A stretch of DNA of 64,000 nt from DTLC01 sp964555645 (GCA_964555645.1 CAZKTA010000001.1:62001-126000); one strand, 5' to 3'. Positions 38,147 through 47,655 are shown, counted from the stretch's first letter. The notes: a model not told the origin generated them from the sequence alone. Numbers and translations are program-made.

Positions 38147-39562
38147 ATGAGTTCACTGTTGCTCATTGGCGGGCGTGTAATCGACCCGGCAAATTCGGCT
38201 TTCCGGGACGTTGTTGCGGACCTTTTGATTCAGGATAGCAAAATAACTGCTGTTGGAGCTGATGCGGCAAAAAAAGCGCCTCCAGACGCAACGCGGATAG
38301 ATGTCAGAGGCCTGATTGTTTGTCCTGGCTTGATAGACATGCATGTGCATCTGCGCGAGCCTGGCCAGGCAGCCAAGGAAACCATTGCAACAGGGACTGC
38401 CGCGGCTGCGCGTGGTGGGTTCACGTCGGTGGTGTGTATGCCCAATACAACGCCTGCGATTGATAATCCGACCACGGTCGCGTTGATTCACGAACGCGCT
38501 TTGCGGCATGGTGCTGTGAACGTGTTTGTTGCAGGTACAATCACAAAAAACATTGCCGGGGAAGAACTTGCGCCGATCGGCTCGTTGTATCGCGCCGGTG
38601 TGGTTGCAATCAGCGACGATGGCAACTGCATCCAAAACAATGAACTGATGCGGCGCGCGCTCGAGTACGCGCGCATGTTCGATTTGCCTGTGCTTGATCA
38701 TTGCCAGGACAGCGCGTTGGCAGCCGACGGTGTGATGCATGAAGGGTATTGGAGCACCGTGCTAGGATTGCGCGGTTTGCCCGCGGTGGCCGAGGAGGTG
38801 ATTGTTGCACGGAACATCTTGCTCGCCAAGCTGACCGGTGCACATGTGCATTGCCAACACATTAGTGCAGCTGGCAGCGTCGAGCTTTTGCGTCAGGCTA
38901 AACAAGCGGGGTTGCCAGTGTCAGGCGAAGCATGTCCGCATCATTTCACGCTTACCGACGCAGCAGTTGCGGGTAGCGACAAGTTTTGGGCTACAGATGC
39001 CAAAGGATTGTTTGTAGCAACACAACACGCTGATCAGTTGCCGCGTTGGCCTTCTTACGACACAAATTTCAAGGTTAACCCGCCGATCCGTTCCGCTGCC
39101 GATAGGGAAGCGCTCCTTGCAGGGCTGGCGGACGGCACAATTGATGTGATCGCCAGTGACCATGCGCCACACTGCGATTACGAAAAAGAAGTCGAGTTCG
39201 ATGTTGCGCCGTTCGGGATGACCGGGCTTGAGACGGCGTTGGCGCTATCGTTGATGCAGCTTTATCATAATGGTCGGCTTGGGCTGGTCGAGTTGATTGC
39301 CAAATTCACTATAAACCCGGCGAGGCTGCTGCATTTGTCAAAGGGGACACTGAGCGTTGGTGCAGACGCAGATGTCACTGTGATTGATCCGGACCGACAG
39401 TGGGTTTTGACTGTTGACTGCACTGCCAGTAAGTCGCGTAACAGCCCGTTTTACGGCTGGAAACTTAAAGGTAAAGCAATGCTTACAATCGTTGGCGGCA
39501 AAATCGTGTGGCGAGACAACAATTTGCAATCGGCGGTGGATAATGCAAAATTGCGCTCATGA
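38147..39562 (+). CDS. pyrC: Dihydroorotase
   Basis: 471 residues from ATG 38147 (MSSLLLIGGRVIDPAN); ATG 38114 is an in-frame alternative adding 11 residues. It cyclises carbamoyl-aspartate to dihydroorotate in pyrimidine synthesis. It is a class I enzyme: the metal-binding block is LIDMHVHLREPGQAAKE, followed by FTSVVCMPNTTPAIDNP, VAISDDGNCIQNN, VHCQHISAAGSVELLR, ACPHHFTLTD and the ASDHAPHCDYEKE catalytic Asp. As in the Aquifex-type enzyme, Asp (SDDG) takes the place of the carboxylated Lys. pyrB is not adjacent. The stop overlaps the next gene (ATGA). Confidence 0.97.
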   Translation: MSSLLLIGGRVIDPANSAFRDVVADLLIQDSKITAVGADAAKKAPPDATRIDVRGLIVCPGLIDMHVHLREPGQAAKETIATGTAAAARGGFTSVVCMPNTTPAIDNPTTVALIHERALRHGAVNVFVAGTITKNIAGEELAPIGSLYRAGVVAISDDGNCIQNNELMRRALEYARMFDLPVLDHCQDSALAADGVMHEGYWSTVLGLRGLPAVAEEVIVARNILLAKLTGAHVHCQHISAAGSVELLRQAKQAGLPVSGEACPHHFTLTDAAVAGSDKFWATDAKGLFVATQHADQLPRWPSYDTNFKVNPPIRSAADREALLAGLADGTIDVIASDHAPHCDYEKEVEFDVAPFGMTGLETALALSLMQLYHNGRLGLVELIAKFTINPARLLHLSKGTLSVGADADVTVIDPDRQWVLTVDCTASKSRNSPFYGWKLKGKAMLTIVGGKIVWRDNNLQSAVDNAKLRS

Positions 39563-40080
39563 AATGTGTAGTCGCAAAACCAATCCTTTTTTTGTGGCTT
39601 GGTTGTTGGGTGGTGTCGAGTTTGGCTGGGGCGCAACTTGACTGGATGACAGATGCCAAACAAGCGCTGACCAAGGCCAAGTCGGAACAAAAACTTGTGT
39701 TGCTAAACTTTACCGGTTCAGACTGGTGCCCGTGGTGCATTCGGCTGGACAAGGAAGTTTTTTCGACGCCTGAATTTGCGGCGTATGCCAATACAAATCT
39801 TGTGCTTGTGTTGGTGGATTTCCCGCGCAAAAAACAGCTCGCCAAAGAACAACAACAGGCGAATAGGGCCTTGGCAGCAAAATATGGCATTAAAGGGTAC
39901 CCGACACTGGTTATTTTGGACAGCGCTGGCAACAGGCTCGGTGACCTTGGTTACAAGCCAGGCGGACCGAGCTGGTTCATAGCTGAGCTGGAAAAACTGC
40001 GCCAAAAAGCCGCGAGTCGTACCCAGTCGAAGCCGGCGCCTGATGCGGGTACCAACGCGCAGAAACCCGATAGCCGGTAA
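39559..40080 (+). CDS. Secreted thioredoxin-fold protein (WCPWC)
   Basis: 173 residues, starting inside the pyrC stop. A signal peptide ends near residue 25 (LFLWLGCWVVSSLAGAQ). The thioredoxin-like domain has LVLLNFTGSDWCPWCIRLDKEVF, with a CPWC active site, and YGIKGYPTLVILDSAGNRLGDLGY, with the cis-Pro. This is the Thioredoxin_7/DUF255-like periplasmic group. A Lys/Pro-rich tail ends the protein. The partner is unknown; co-transcription with pyrC is likely only positional. Confidence 0.93.
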   Translation: MKCVVAKPILFLWLGCWVVSSLAGAQLDWMTDAKQALTKAKSEQKLVLLNFTGSDWCPWCIRLDKEVFSTPEFAAYANTNLVLVLVDFPRKKQLAKEQQQANRALAAKYGIKGYPTLVILDSAGNRLGDLGYKPGGPSWFIAELEKLRQKAASRTQSKPAPDAGTNAQKPDSR

Positions 40081-40141
40081 CAAGCACGATTTGCGATTGA
40101 CTGGTTCGACGCAGGGGCAATAATCAACGCAAAAACTACTT

Positions 40142-40651
40142 ATGGCCAAGCTTATCGTTCTGACCGAAGGGTTCACCGGACTCTCTTACGAGCTTTCGGC
40201 TGAGCGAGTTACAATTGGCCGTGCTGAGGAGAACAGCTTCCAGATCTCAGAGCCGTCGGTATCCAGTCATCATTGTGAACTGGTTGTTTCAGGGGACGGC
40301 ATACGAGTCAAGGACCTTAACTCGACCAACGGCACCTTCATAAATGACGAACAGATAACCGAGGCTGTCCTCAAGCCGGGTCAAATTCTGCGGCTAGGCA
40401 GGATCGAGCTGCGGCTCGAAGACGGACCGGTGTTGCCCGGCTTAAAACGGCAGACGGAAAAGATCACAGCCCGCGGCGTGCGCTTGGATGAACTCGGACA
40501 GGCAAGCCCCGCTGCAAGTTCTATGCAGGCCAAGGGCTTTGCCAAAAAAGAGGATAAGGCCGCAAGGTATTTCCGCATCGGCGCGATTGTTGTGCTGATT
40601 GTAATTGCCGTTGTGCTGGTTTACGTCTTCGTCACTATTGGCAGGTCGTAA
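40142..40651 (+). CDS. FHA-domain protein with a C-terminal membrane anchor
   Basis: 169 residues. An FHA domain (about 20-95) binds phosphothreonine: VTIGRAEENSFQISEPSVSSHHCELVV, with the conserved Gly-Arg, Ser and His residues, then VKDLNSTNGTFIND and LRLGRIELRL. A linker rich in Lys/Ala leads to a single hydrophobic segment at 146-166 (IGAIVVLIVIAVVLVYVFV). It is therefore a tail-anchored phosphothreonine reader, presumably working with a Ser/Thr kinase not in the window. Confidence 0.95.
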   Translation: MAKLIVLTEGFTGLSYELSAERVTIGRAEENSFQISEPSVSSHHCELVVSGDGIRVKDLNSTNGTFINDEQITEAVLKPGQILRLGRIELRLEDGPVLPGLKRQTEKITARGVRLDELGQASPAASSMQAKGFAKKEDKAARYFRIGAIVVLIVIAVVLVYVFVTIGRS

Positions 40652-40749
40652 CTCTCTAAGGACGCACGTCCGTTTAAGAAAAGTCCTCTAAAGCCGCTCC
40701 CCAAAAACACAATTACAGTCGTCACTTCGCACGGGTAGATTTGAGCAAG

Positions 40750-41769
40750 TCAAGCCTGCTGACGCAGCCAGGCCGCAGCGTCCCTGGCAGCGTAGGTAAT
40801 GATGATGTCAGCACCGGCACGCCGGATAGCAGTGAGCATCTCGAGTAAGACAGCTTTCTCGTCGAGCCAACCGCGAGCTGCTGCAGCCTTTAACATGGCG
40901 AATTCACCGCTTACTGCATAAGCTGCCGTTGGATACCCGAACTCGGTTTTCACGCGATACAGCACGTCAAGATAGGCCAACGCAGGTTTGACAATGACAA
41001 TGTCTGCCCCCTCAGCTATGTCCATTGCAACCTCGCGTAATGCTTCGCGTGCATTGGCTGGGTCCATTTGATAGCTGCGGCGGTCGCCAAATGTCGGCGC
41101 TGATTCAGCAGCCTGCCTGAAAGGCCCGTAAAATGCCGAGGCAAACTTGGCTGCGTAAGACATGATTGGTGTATCGGTGAATCCGTTTGCATCGAGCGCC
41201 TGCCGAATTGCGCGCACGCGACCATCCATCATGTCGCTAGGTGCAACAATGTCTGCGCCGGCCTCGGCATGGCTGACTGCAGTGCGCGCAAGCAACGCAA
41301 GCGTAGGGTCGTTTACAATTTTCGGTCCCTGCGCAGTTTGTTTCACGATGCCACAATGGCCGTGCGACATGTACTCGCACAGGCACACATCGGTAATGAC
41401 AATCAGCTCGGGTATGGCATTTTTGAGCTGGCGTACTGCCAGTTGCACAATACCGTTTCTGGCATAGGCACCAGAGGCTTTGGCATCCTTTCGCTCCGGT
41501 ATTCCGAACAATAACACCGCACGTACACCTGCGTTGTATGCCTGCTCGGCGTCACGCACCAGTTGATCCGGCGAAAGTTGAAACACGCCAGGCATCGCAG
41601 GCACAGGCCGGCGTACATTACGTCCAGGGCGCACAAACAGCGGCAACACAAGCTGGGCACTGTTCAAGTTTGTCTCGCATGTCAACCGGCGCAGGGCAGG
41701 CGTCTGGCGCAGCCGACGCGGCCTGTAAGCTGGATACATCCCCACTGTGTACATGGTCATGAGCGGCAT
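40750..41769 (-). CDS. hemB: Delta-aminolevulinic acid dehydratase (porphobilinogen synthase)
   Basis: 339 residues from ATG 41769; ATGs at 41760, 41754 and 41739 are also possible, and a TTG at 41817 is in frame. It condenses two 5-aminolevulinates to porphobilinogen. Schiff-base lysines are Lys208 (SYAAKFASAFYGPF) and Lys261 (VIVKPALAYLD). The cluster DVCLCEYMSHGHCG supplies Cys129, 131 and 139, so the enzyme is of the zinc-dependent type. The matching hemL is at 50024-51346. Confidence 0.97.
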   Translation of the reverse strand: MPLMTMYTVGMYPAYRPRRLRQTPALRRLTCETNLNSAQLVLPLFVRPGRNVRRPVPAMPGVFQLSPDQLVRDAEQAYNAGVRAVLLFGIPERKDAKASGAYARNGIVQLAVRQLKNAIPELIVITDVCLCEYMSHGHCGIVKQTAQGPKIVNDPTLALLARTAVSHAEAGADIVAPSDMMDGRVRAIRQALDANGFTDTPIMSYAAKFASAFYGPFRQAAESAPTFGDRRSYQMDPANAREALREVAMDIAEGADIVIVKPALAYLDVLYRVKTEFGYPTAAYAVSGEFAMLKAAAARGWLDEKAVLLEMLTAIRRAGADIIITYAARDAAAWLRQQA

Positions 41770-41878
41770 TTTAGGTGCCGGTGCTCTTGTGCAAAGCGCA
41801 AACTTTGTCAGGGCCAAGCTTACCGGGGCGTTTTTTTTCGTGTTTAAGCTTTGTACGGCTAGGGGTTAAATTGTGCAC

Positions 41879-42463
41879 ATGAAAACCCTACGTTTAGCGG
41901 CTGCGTTACTTGTGTTGGGGGCAATTTTCTGTCTTGGGCTGTTTGTAGGCGGGCGCCTTATACAGTTTGCGAGTCAGCACGCCGGCGCGCGCGTGACGAC
42001 TGGCCCAGCATTGTTGACGCGCATTCAAAGCTTGGCGGAGCTTGTCACGGTCAAATATATCATCGAAAAAGTTGTTTTGGTCGAAGACGTCAAGTGGTAC
42101 GGCGAGAACCGCGTGCTAATCGTCGCACATGGGATCGTTAAAGCTGGTGTTGACCTGAACAGGTTGCGCCCGGAGGACATCCAGGTGACCGGCAAAAAAG
42201 TCGTCATTAATCTGCCGCCTGCGCAAGTGCTGGATGCGTACCTGGACGATTCACAGACAAGGGTGATTGAACACTCGACAGGCCTGTTGCGCAAGTTCGA
42301 TAAAGACCTGCAACAAACCGCACGACAAAACGCAATTGACGACATCCGGCGTGCGGCACGGGTTGGCGGTATATTGACCGACGCAGAGCAGCGTGCCAAA
42401 GCCGAGTTAAGAATTTTCCTTGCCCAGCTCGGGTTTGAACAAGTCGAGTTTACGTCCCTGTAA
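41879..42463 (+). CDS. DUF4230 membrane-anchored protein
   Basis: 194 residues from ATG 41879; a GTG at 41873 is in frame. An N-terminal membrane helix (LAAALLVLGAIFCLGLFVGGRLI) precedes a soluble domain matching DUF4230: LLTRIQSLAELVTVKYIIEKVVLVED, VLIVAHGIVKAGVDLNRLRPEDIQV, KKVVINLPPAQVLDAYLDDSQTRVIEHSTGLL, and the final helix GILTDAEQRAKAELRIFLAQLGFEQV. The domain's function is unknown; it probably faces the periplasm. Confidence 0.93.
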   Translation: MKTLRLAAALLVLGAIFCLGLFVGGRLIQFASQHAGARVTTGPALLTRIQSLAELVTVKYIIEKVVLVEDVKWYGENRVLIVAHGIVKAGVDLNRLRPEDIQVTGKKVVINLPPAQVLDAYLDDSQTRVIEHSTGLLRKFDKDLQQTARQNAIDDIRRAARVGGILTDAEQRAKAELRIFLAQLGFEQVEFTSL

Positions 42464-42500
42464 AGGTTGCCGGTGATATGAGACCGGTGCGCTTACAGTT

Positions 42501-42758
42501 TTAGCGCTGTACCATAAGCTCACGCTGGTGTTTGCCCGGGCGCGTCAGTTGCAAGATCTTGACCGGCTGCGGTATCGCGGTGGGTTTTACCGAAACGGGT
42601 ATGGCGAACTTCTTTCGTGCAAAAGCTGAGCCGGCTGAATGCGACCTAAGCTCCATTAGATAAAGCACAACCGGCTTTAGGGCGGGCCGTTTGGCCGGCG
42701 TGTGCGCGACCGGCTGCACGCTGTTCAGAAGTTTAATTAGCCTCACCTTGGTTGCCAT
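42501..42758 (-). CDS. Possible small basic hypothetical protein, divergent from lptD
   Basis: 85 residues from ATG 42758, contained in a longer minus-strand frame that runs antisense into lptD (its upper part is a shadow). The proposed protein begins MATKVRLIKLLNSVQPV and has LKPVVLYLMELRSHSAGSAFARKK and AIPQPVKILQLTRPGKH. It lies in the space before the likely lptD start (42877), so it does not overlap it. It has no recognised domain and is strongly basic. The assignment rests only on position and a plausible amino-acid composition. Confidence 0.4.
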   Translation of the reverse strand: MATKVRLIKLLNSVQPVAHTPAKRPALKPVVLYLMELRSHSAGSAFARKKFAIPVSVKPTAIPQPVKILQLTRPGKHQRELMVQR

Positions 42759-42876
42759 AAACACCGTCTCTACCAACCCAAAAAGCCGCAAATCACATGC
42801 CAAAAACCGGGTGCGCCTTCGCAAATTAAATACAGCTTGGCAGGCCGAGCAGGTTTTGTTTAGCTGTGCCGGCCGC

Positions 42877-45066
42877 ATGCGAGCTTGTTTGCCCACCAGC
42901 GCTGCGATTGCCGTGTTGATTGCCATGGTTGGTTCATTTGCCCAAGAACCGGCTGACTGGCAAATCGAGGCACTTGCTCCGGACGGCAAGGTCGAGATTG
43001 ACCTTGTCACCGGCTTGGTCACCGCAACAAAGCGCGTGCTGGTGCGGTACGGCGACTCGGTGTTAACAGCCGACAAAGCCAGCGTGAACCGTGACACGGG
43101 CGATGCAATTGCCGAAGGCGCAGTTTGTATCGTGCACGACCAACAGCTATGGCTCGGCCAAAAAATCCACTACAACTTCAAGACACGACAGATGCACGCC
43201 GAACGGTTTCGGACTGGCAAATGGCCTGTGTTTGTTCAGGCCGAAGGCCTATACGGCGATGTGTCTAACCAACTGTACCATGCCACAAATGCGCTCATTA
43301 CGACCGAAGACGTAGCCGAGCCGGTCCAAAAAATCCGCGCCAGATCAATCAAAATTGTTCCGGGCAAATACCTCGAAGCGCGTGACGCAATACTCTATAT
43401 TGGTGACGTCCCAATTTTTTACCTCCCATATTACAGCCGCAGACTCGATGCGCGGGCCAATCATTTCACTGTTACACCGGGTTATCGCAGTCGGTTCGGC
43501 CCGTTTATTCTCGGTAGGTTCGACTTTTTCGTAGGGGAACAGTTCGATGGCGCACTGCAACTCGATTACAGACTCAAGCGTGGCCTAGGGGCAGGCACTC
43601 AAGCCGAATACAGACTCGACCGCTGGGGCACAGCCGCTCTCAAATATCATTATCTTCACGACGAAGAGCCTGAGCACGCACTCAGTGGCGAACAGTATCC
43701 AACCGACCGGCATGTGTTCGGGTTCGCTTACCAATCAAGCCCGTTGACTGACGTCGAAATCAAAGCGCAGGCAAACTACCAAAGCGACGCTGGCGTGCTT
43801 AAAGAATTCTTCGAGCGCGACTACAGACGCAATCCGCAGCCGAAAACTTATCTGGACCTGACCAAGTTCTGGCAAAACTTCAGCCTGGACATTTACGCGC
43901 AGCCGCGCCTTAACGAGTTCATCGAGACCGTCGAGCGGCTGCCGCAGATCAAGCTCACAGGCTACCGTCAACAGATTGGGCCACTGCCGGTGTTTTATGA
44001 AAGCGAAAGTTCGTTCGCGTATCTTCACAGGCGATTTGCTGAGACAAACGGGTTTGTGCCCGGGGACTTCGCCGCCGCGCGCGCAGACACGTTTCATCAG
44101 CTTGTGCTTCCGCAGACACTGTTTGGCTGGTTAAACATTACACCACGCGCAGGAGGCAGGTTGACTTACTATTCCGAAGCCACAGGCAATGGCGCTGCTA
44201 CAGACGAAATGTACCGTGGCGTTTTCAATACCGGTGTTGAGCTTACTTTTAAGGCGTGGCGGACATGGCCGAATTCACGAAGCGACCTGTTGCAGCTCAA
44301 CGGCCTGCGCCACATTCTGGAGCCCACTCTCAATTACGCATACGTGCCAGAGCCAAACCACAGGCCCAACCGGATTCCGCAATTCGATTACGAAACAGCC
44401 AGCCTGCGCCCGCTACCCATTGAGTTCACGGACTACAACTCGATTGACTCGATTGACAGCCAAAACGTGCTCAGAGTTGGTCTACGCAACCGACTCCAAA
44501 CCAAGCGCAACGGCGCAATTGATGACATTGTTAGTTGGGAATTGTTCACCGACTGGCGCTTGGACACGCATGACGGTCAAAAAACGTTTTCGGACATTTA
44601 TTCTGCCTTGGTTGTCAGACCGCGCACATGGCTAACGTTCGAGTCGGAAAACAGGTTCGATATCGATGCCAACCGGTTCAATTTGGTTCGAGAAACATTG
44701 ACAATTCAACCTGGCTCAACCTGGAGCTGGGGGATAACATATTTCTACCTGCGCGATGATTTGCGTCCTGTGCCAACTGCGTGGGGCATCGGCAACGATA
44801 TTGTCAATAGCGCGTTTTTCTATCGGCTAAATGAAGATTGGGCGGTCCGCGCTGCGCATTACATTGACTTGCGCCGCGGCAAACTGCAGGAACACAGCTA
44901 TGCTGTGTATCGCGACCTGCGCAATTGGACCGGTGCTGTGGTGTTCCGATTCCGCGAAGACATCTACGGCAGAACCGACTTTGGCATTGCAATCACTCTT
45001 TCGCTCAAGGCACGTCCGCGGTTCGGCCTTGGCACCGACACCATCAGCCCGTTCTCGTGGCTATAG
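42877..45066 (+). CDS. lptD: LPS-assembly outer-membrane protein LptD
   Basis: 729 residues from ATG 42877, which gives a good signal peptide (CLPTSAAIAVLIAMVGSFAQEP); the frame is open from 42691 but without signal features. The N-terminal beta-jellyroll (LptA-like/OstA) spans about 40-190: DGKVEIDLVTGLVTATKRVLVRYGDSVLTADKASVNRDTGDAIAEG. The beta-barrel follows: IFYLPYYSRRLDARANHFTVTPGYRSRFGPFILGRF, ending in FGIAITLSLKARPRFGLGT. LptD-LptE inserts LPS into the outer leaflet, supporting a Gram-negative envelope. lptE is not adjacent. Confidence 0.93.
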   Translation: MRACLPTSAAIAVLIAMVGSFAQEPADWQIEALAPDGKVEIDLVTGLVTATKRVLVRYGDSVLTADKASVNRDTGDAIAEGAVCIVHDQQLWLGQKIHYNFKTRQMHAERFRTGKWPVFVQAEGLYGDVSNQLYHATNALITTEDVAEPVQKIRARSIKIVPGKYLEARDAILYIGDVPIFYLPYYSRRLDARANHFTVTPGYRSRFGPFILGRFDFFVGEQFDGALQLDYRLKRGLGAGTQAEYRLDRWGTAALKYHYLHDEEPEHALSGEQYPTDRHVFGFAYQSSPLTDVEIKAQANYQSDAGVLKEFFERDYRRNPQPKTYLDLTKFWQNFSLDIYAQPRLNEFIETVERLPQIKLTGYRQQIGPLPVFYESESSFAYLHRRFAETNGFVPGDFAAARADTFHQLVLPQTLFGWLNITPRAGGRLTYYSEATGNGAATDEMYRGVFNTGVELTFKAWRTWPNSRSDLLQLNGLRHILEPTLNYAYVPEPNHRPNRIPQFDYETASLRPLPIEFTDYNSIDSIDSQNVLRVGLRNRLQTKRNGAIDDIVSWELFTDWRLDTHDGQKTFSDIYSALVVRPRTWLTFESENRFDIDANRFNLVRETLTIQPGSTWSWGITYFYLRDDLRPVPTAWGIGNDIVNSAFFYRLNEDWAVRAAHYIDLRRGKLQEHSYAVYRDLRNWTGAVVFRFREDIYGRTDFGIAITLSLKARPRFGLGTDTISPFSWL

Positions 45067-45365
45067 AAGTCGCACCACTGAAACCGCCCAAGAGTCGCGT
45101 TACATGCAAACTTGAAAGTTAAGTATTGCCCATAAGTTTACAGACCACGAGGGTGTCCAAGCTTGGTGTCGTACGTGTGCGTGCAAACCCAAGGTTGGCA
45201 TGCCGCAAATCGCGCGAGACCGAAATTCTCCTCACTTGTATCAATCCGATTCGCTCAGGTTACCTATACAGGCGGAAGTATTTTCAGCCCAAAGGGGCCG
45301 TTGGGCAGACACAGTCGCGTGGGCAACTGGCAGACTCCCAGTTAGAAGTTTGTGACGCCCTCTGC
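45067..45365. other. Gene-free gap between lptD and ribH
   Basis: A convergent intergenic region of 299 bases. I found no gene, terminator with a T tract, or structured RNA in it. Confidence 0.3.
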
Positions 45366-45872
45366 CTAAGCCGTGGTGCTGTCCAAGCTCTCCATTATTT
45401 TGGCCATAGCCAAGGCCGTTTGAGCAGCTTCACGGCCGCGATTATGTTCGTGGCTTAGGCACCTGACTTTCGCCTGTTCTTTATTGTCGAGCAGCAGGAC
45501 TTCGTGAATAACCGGTACGCCGTAATCAAGCTGTATGCGTGTTAGTGCACGCGTAGCCGCTTCGGCAATCAGATCTGCGTGGGCAGTTTCACCGCGAAGA
45601 ATAACACCAAGGCAAATTATGGCTGAAAACTTTGGTTTTGTGTCGCGCTCGACTTCATGAGCACGGGTGCGTGCAAGTTTCGCCGCAATAACAGGAATTT
45701 CGTATGCGCCAGGCACGCGCACTATAAGCGGCTTAGGCGCGCCTGCACGTTTTAGTTCGTCCACAGCAGCGCTCAGCATTCCGTTCACGTACTTTGCATT
45801 GTAGCGCGAGGCTACGATGGCAAAAGTACCACCGGTGAACTTTAGCTTTCTTGTCGGGGTGCGCTTGAGCAT
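45366..45872 (-). CDS. ribH: 6,7-dimethyl-8-ribityllumazine synthase
   Basis: 168 residues from ATG 45872. It condenses the pyrimidine-dione with dihydroxybutanone phosphate to lumazine, the riboflavin precursor. Blocks: FAIVASRYNAKYVNGMLSAAVDEL, RVPGAYEIPVIAAKLA, AIICLGVILRGETAHADLIAEAATRAL and VPVIHEVLLLDNKEQAKVR. The conserved His of the HFD/HAD active-site stretch is present in GETAHADL. It follows ribBA on the same strand, 59 bases apart. Confidence 0.97.
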   Translation of the reverse strand: MLKRTPTRKLKFTGGTFAIVASRYNAKYVNGMLSAAVDELKRAGAPKPLIVRVPGAYEIPVIAAKLARTRAHEVERDTKPKFSAIICLGVILRGETAHADLIAEAATRALTRIQLDYGVPVIHEVLLLDNKEQAKVRCLSHEHNRGREAAQTALAMAKIMESLDSTTA

Positions 45873-45931
45873 ACGAAAGTTTGGTTCAAAAAGTGTCCGT
45901 TGAAAACGCCGGGCTTATGCTGCTGGTTGTC

Positions 45932-47134
45932 TCAGAGTAAATGCCCAAGTTTTTGGCGTTTGGTCTTCAGGTACTTTTCATTGTGCGGGTTTGGCGGCAC
46001 ACTGATCGGCACGCGCTCGACAACTTTAAGTCCGTACCCTTCCAACCCAACTATTTTGCGCGGATTGTTTGTGAGCAGGCGGATGGTTTTCAGACCAAGA
46101 TCAGCTAAGATTTGCGCACCTAAGCCGTACTCGCGCAGGTCAGGTGGGTAACCAAGCTTTTCATTTGCCTCGACTGTATCAAGGCCGGCCTCTTGTAATT
46201 TGTAGGCTTTGATCTTTGGGGCTAAGCCGATGCCGCGACCTTCCTGTTGGCGCATATAGACGATTACACCGCAGCCTTCCTGCGCGACCATGCGCATTGC
46301 TTGATGCAGTTGTGCGCCACAGTCGCACCTGCGTGAGCCGAACACGTCGCCTGTCAGGCATTCGCTGTGCACTCGCACAAGGACATTTTTTCGATTTGCA
46401 ACATCGCCGCACACAAGTGCAACGTGATGCTGTCCATCCAGTTTCGAATGGTATAAGTGCAGATCGAACTCGCCGTACTCGGTCGGCAGCTTGACCACCT
46501 CAACTTTTACGACCAGCTTTTCGCGCGTGCGCCGGTATTGAATCAGGTCTGCGATCGAACAAATCTTCAGTTTGTGCCGCTTAGCAAATTTGAGCAGCTC
46601 GGGCAACCGCGCCATTGTACCGTCGTCGTTCATGATCTCGCAGATCACGCCCACAGGTCTGCAGCCGGCGAGTCGCGCGAGGTCAACAGCAGCCTCGGTG
46701 TGGCCTGCGCGCTGGAGCACACCACCAGGCCGCGCGCGCAGCGGGAACACGTGCCCGGGCTGGACAAGGTCTTCAGGCACAGCCGTTGGGTCTGCCATCA
46801 CACGAATGGTCCGCGCGCGGTCTGCCGCGCTTATGCCGGTTGTAATGCCACGCGCTGCGTCAACACTGACCTGGAAGTCTGTCCGGAACGATTCACGGTT
46901 TTCTTTGACCATGCTGCCGATGCCGAGCTGCTGCAGCCGCTCGAATGTTGTCGGCACGCAAATTAGGCCTCGACCGTACTTTGCCATGAAATTTACTGCC
47001 GCAGGCGTGACAAACTGCGCGGCCATCACAAGGTCACCCTCGTTTTCACGGTCGGCGTCGTCAACAACAATCACCATCTTGCCCTTGCGAATGTCAGCAA
47101 GGACAGACTCGATTGTGTCAAACCGATTCCGCAT
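45932..47134 (-). CDS. ribBA: Bifunctional 3,4-dihydroxy-2-butanone-4-phosphate synthase / GTP cyclohydrolase II
   Basis: 400 residues from ATG 47134 (MRNRFDTIESVL); the longer frame to 47269 starts with unrelated sequence. RibB part (about 1-205): VIVVDDADRENEGDLVMAAQ, RPGGVLQRAGHTEAAVDLARLAG. RibA part (about 205-400): VRVHSECLTGDVFGSRRCDCGAQL with the zinc cysteines, YMRQQEGRGIGLAPKIKAYKLQEAGLDTVEANEKLG and LTNNPRKIVGLEGYGL. It makes both starting compounds for riboflavin. I looked for an FMN riboswitch upstream and saw none. Confidence 0.98.
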   Translation of the reverse strand: MRNRFDTIESVLADIRKGKMVIVVDDADRENEGDLVMAAQFVTPAAVNFMAKYGRGLICVPTTFERLQQLGIGSMVKENRESFRTDFQVSVDAARGITTGISAADRARTIRVMADPTAVPEDLVQPGHVFPLRARPGGVLQRAGHTEAAVDLARLAGCRPVGVICEIMNDDGTMARLPELLKFAKRHKLKICSIADLIQYRRTREKLVVKVEVVKLPTEYGEFDLHLYHSKLDGQHHVALVCGDVANRKNVLVRVHSECLTGDVFGSRRCDCGAQLHQAMRMVAQEGCGVIVYMRQQEGRGIGLAPKIKAYKLQEAGLDTVEANEKLGYPPDLREYGLGAQILADLGLKTIRLLTNNPRKIVGLEGYGLKVVERVPISVPPNPHNEKYLKTKRQKLGHLL

Positions 47135-47334
47135 ATGCCGGTGCAAAAGTAACGTCTTTCTGCCCAAATTCCAGTTGGAAAAAGACCTCGATTGGGGTTG
47201 GTTCGGCGAACCGACCGTAAGCATTGCGTTTTCACAAGCGTAACCGAGGGCTTTTTTACGAGCGCACATGCGCCTGTCAAAGCGCAGCCGGTTCCTTGAC
47301 CATGTTGTACCACACTATTTCAACGTGTGGGATC

Positions 47335-47595
47335 TCAACGTTGGTGCTGGGATGGGAGCGGGATTGCTTCCTCGATGAGCATCACCGGGATGCTCTGCCG
47401 AATCGGATAAAGAAACTTGCCATCGCCGCGCACAAGGCCGCCGTCAATCTTTTCCGTCACGAGTTTTCCTGCGCGGTTCTGGAGTGTGCCTGCGGTAATC
47501 TGCCGGTTCAGTTCTTCCACCAAGGCTGGCTCAGCGAGCCTGACAGGCTGACGTGTCTCGGGACAACAAAGAATTTTCAACAGGTCAGGATTCAT
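47335..47595 (-). CDS. Trm112-like small zinc-ribbon protein (UPF0434)
   Basis: 86 residues from ATG 47595 (MNPDLLKILCCPETRQPVRL). It is a Trm112p/YcaR-type protein: a single CCPET cysteine cluster near the start, then GKLVTEKIDGGLVRGDGKFLYPIRQSIPVML. In eukaryotes and archaea Trm112 activates methyltransferases; the bacterial function is unknown. No second CxxC pair is visible, so it is a degenerate zinc ribbon. Confidence 0.93.
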   Translation of the reverse strand: MNPDLLKILCCPETRQPVRLAEPALVEELNRQITAGTLQNRAGKLVTEKIDGGLVRGDGKFLYPIRQSIPVMLIEEAIPLPSQHQR

Positions 47596-47655
47596 GTCTG
47601 TTGATTTTGGAACCTGTTCCCACCACACTCCCACCACTACGAATGTGTTTGGTGT

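Noticed and set aside
40662..40677. GGACG-CA-CGTCC hairpin after the FHA gene as a terminator
   Set aside because: The loop is too short (2 bases) and only three Ts follow, so it is not convincing.
42759..43097. Upper part of the 198-codon minus frame over the start of lptD
   Set aside because: It is antisense to the LptD N-terminal domain; only the part below 42758 remains as a candidate gene.
47135..47334. FMN riboswitch upstream of ribBA
   Set aside because: The conserved RFN element sequence blocks are not present.
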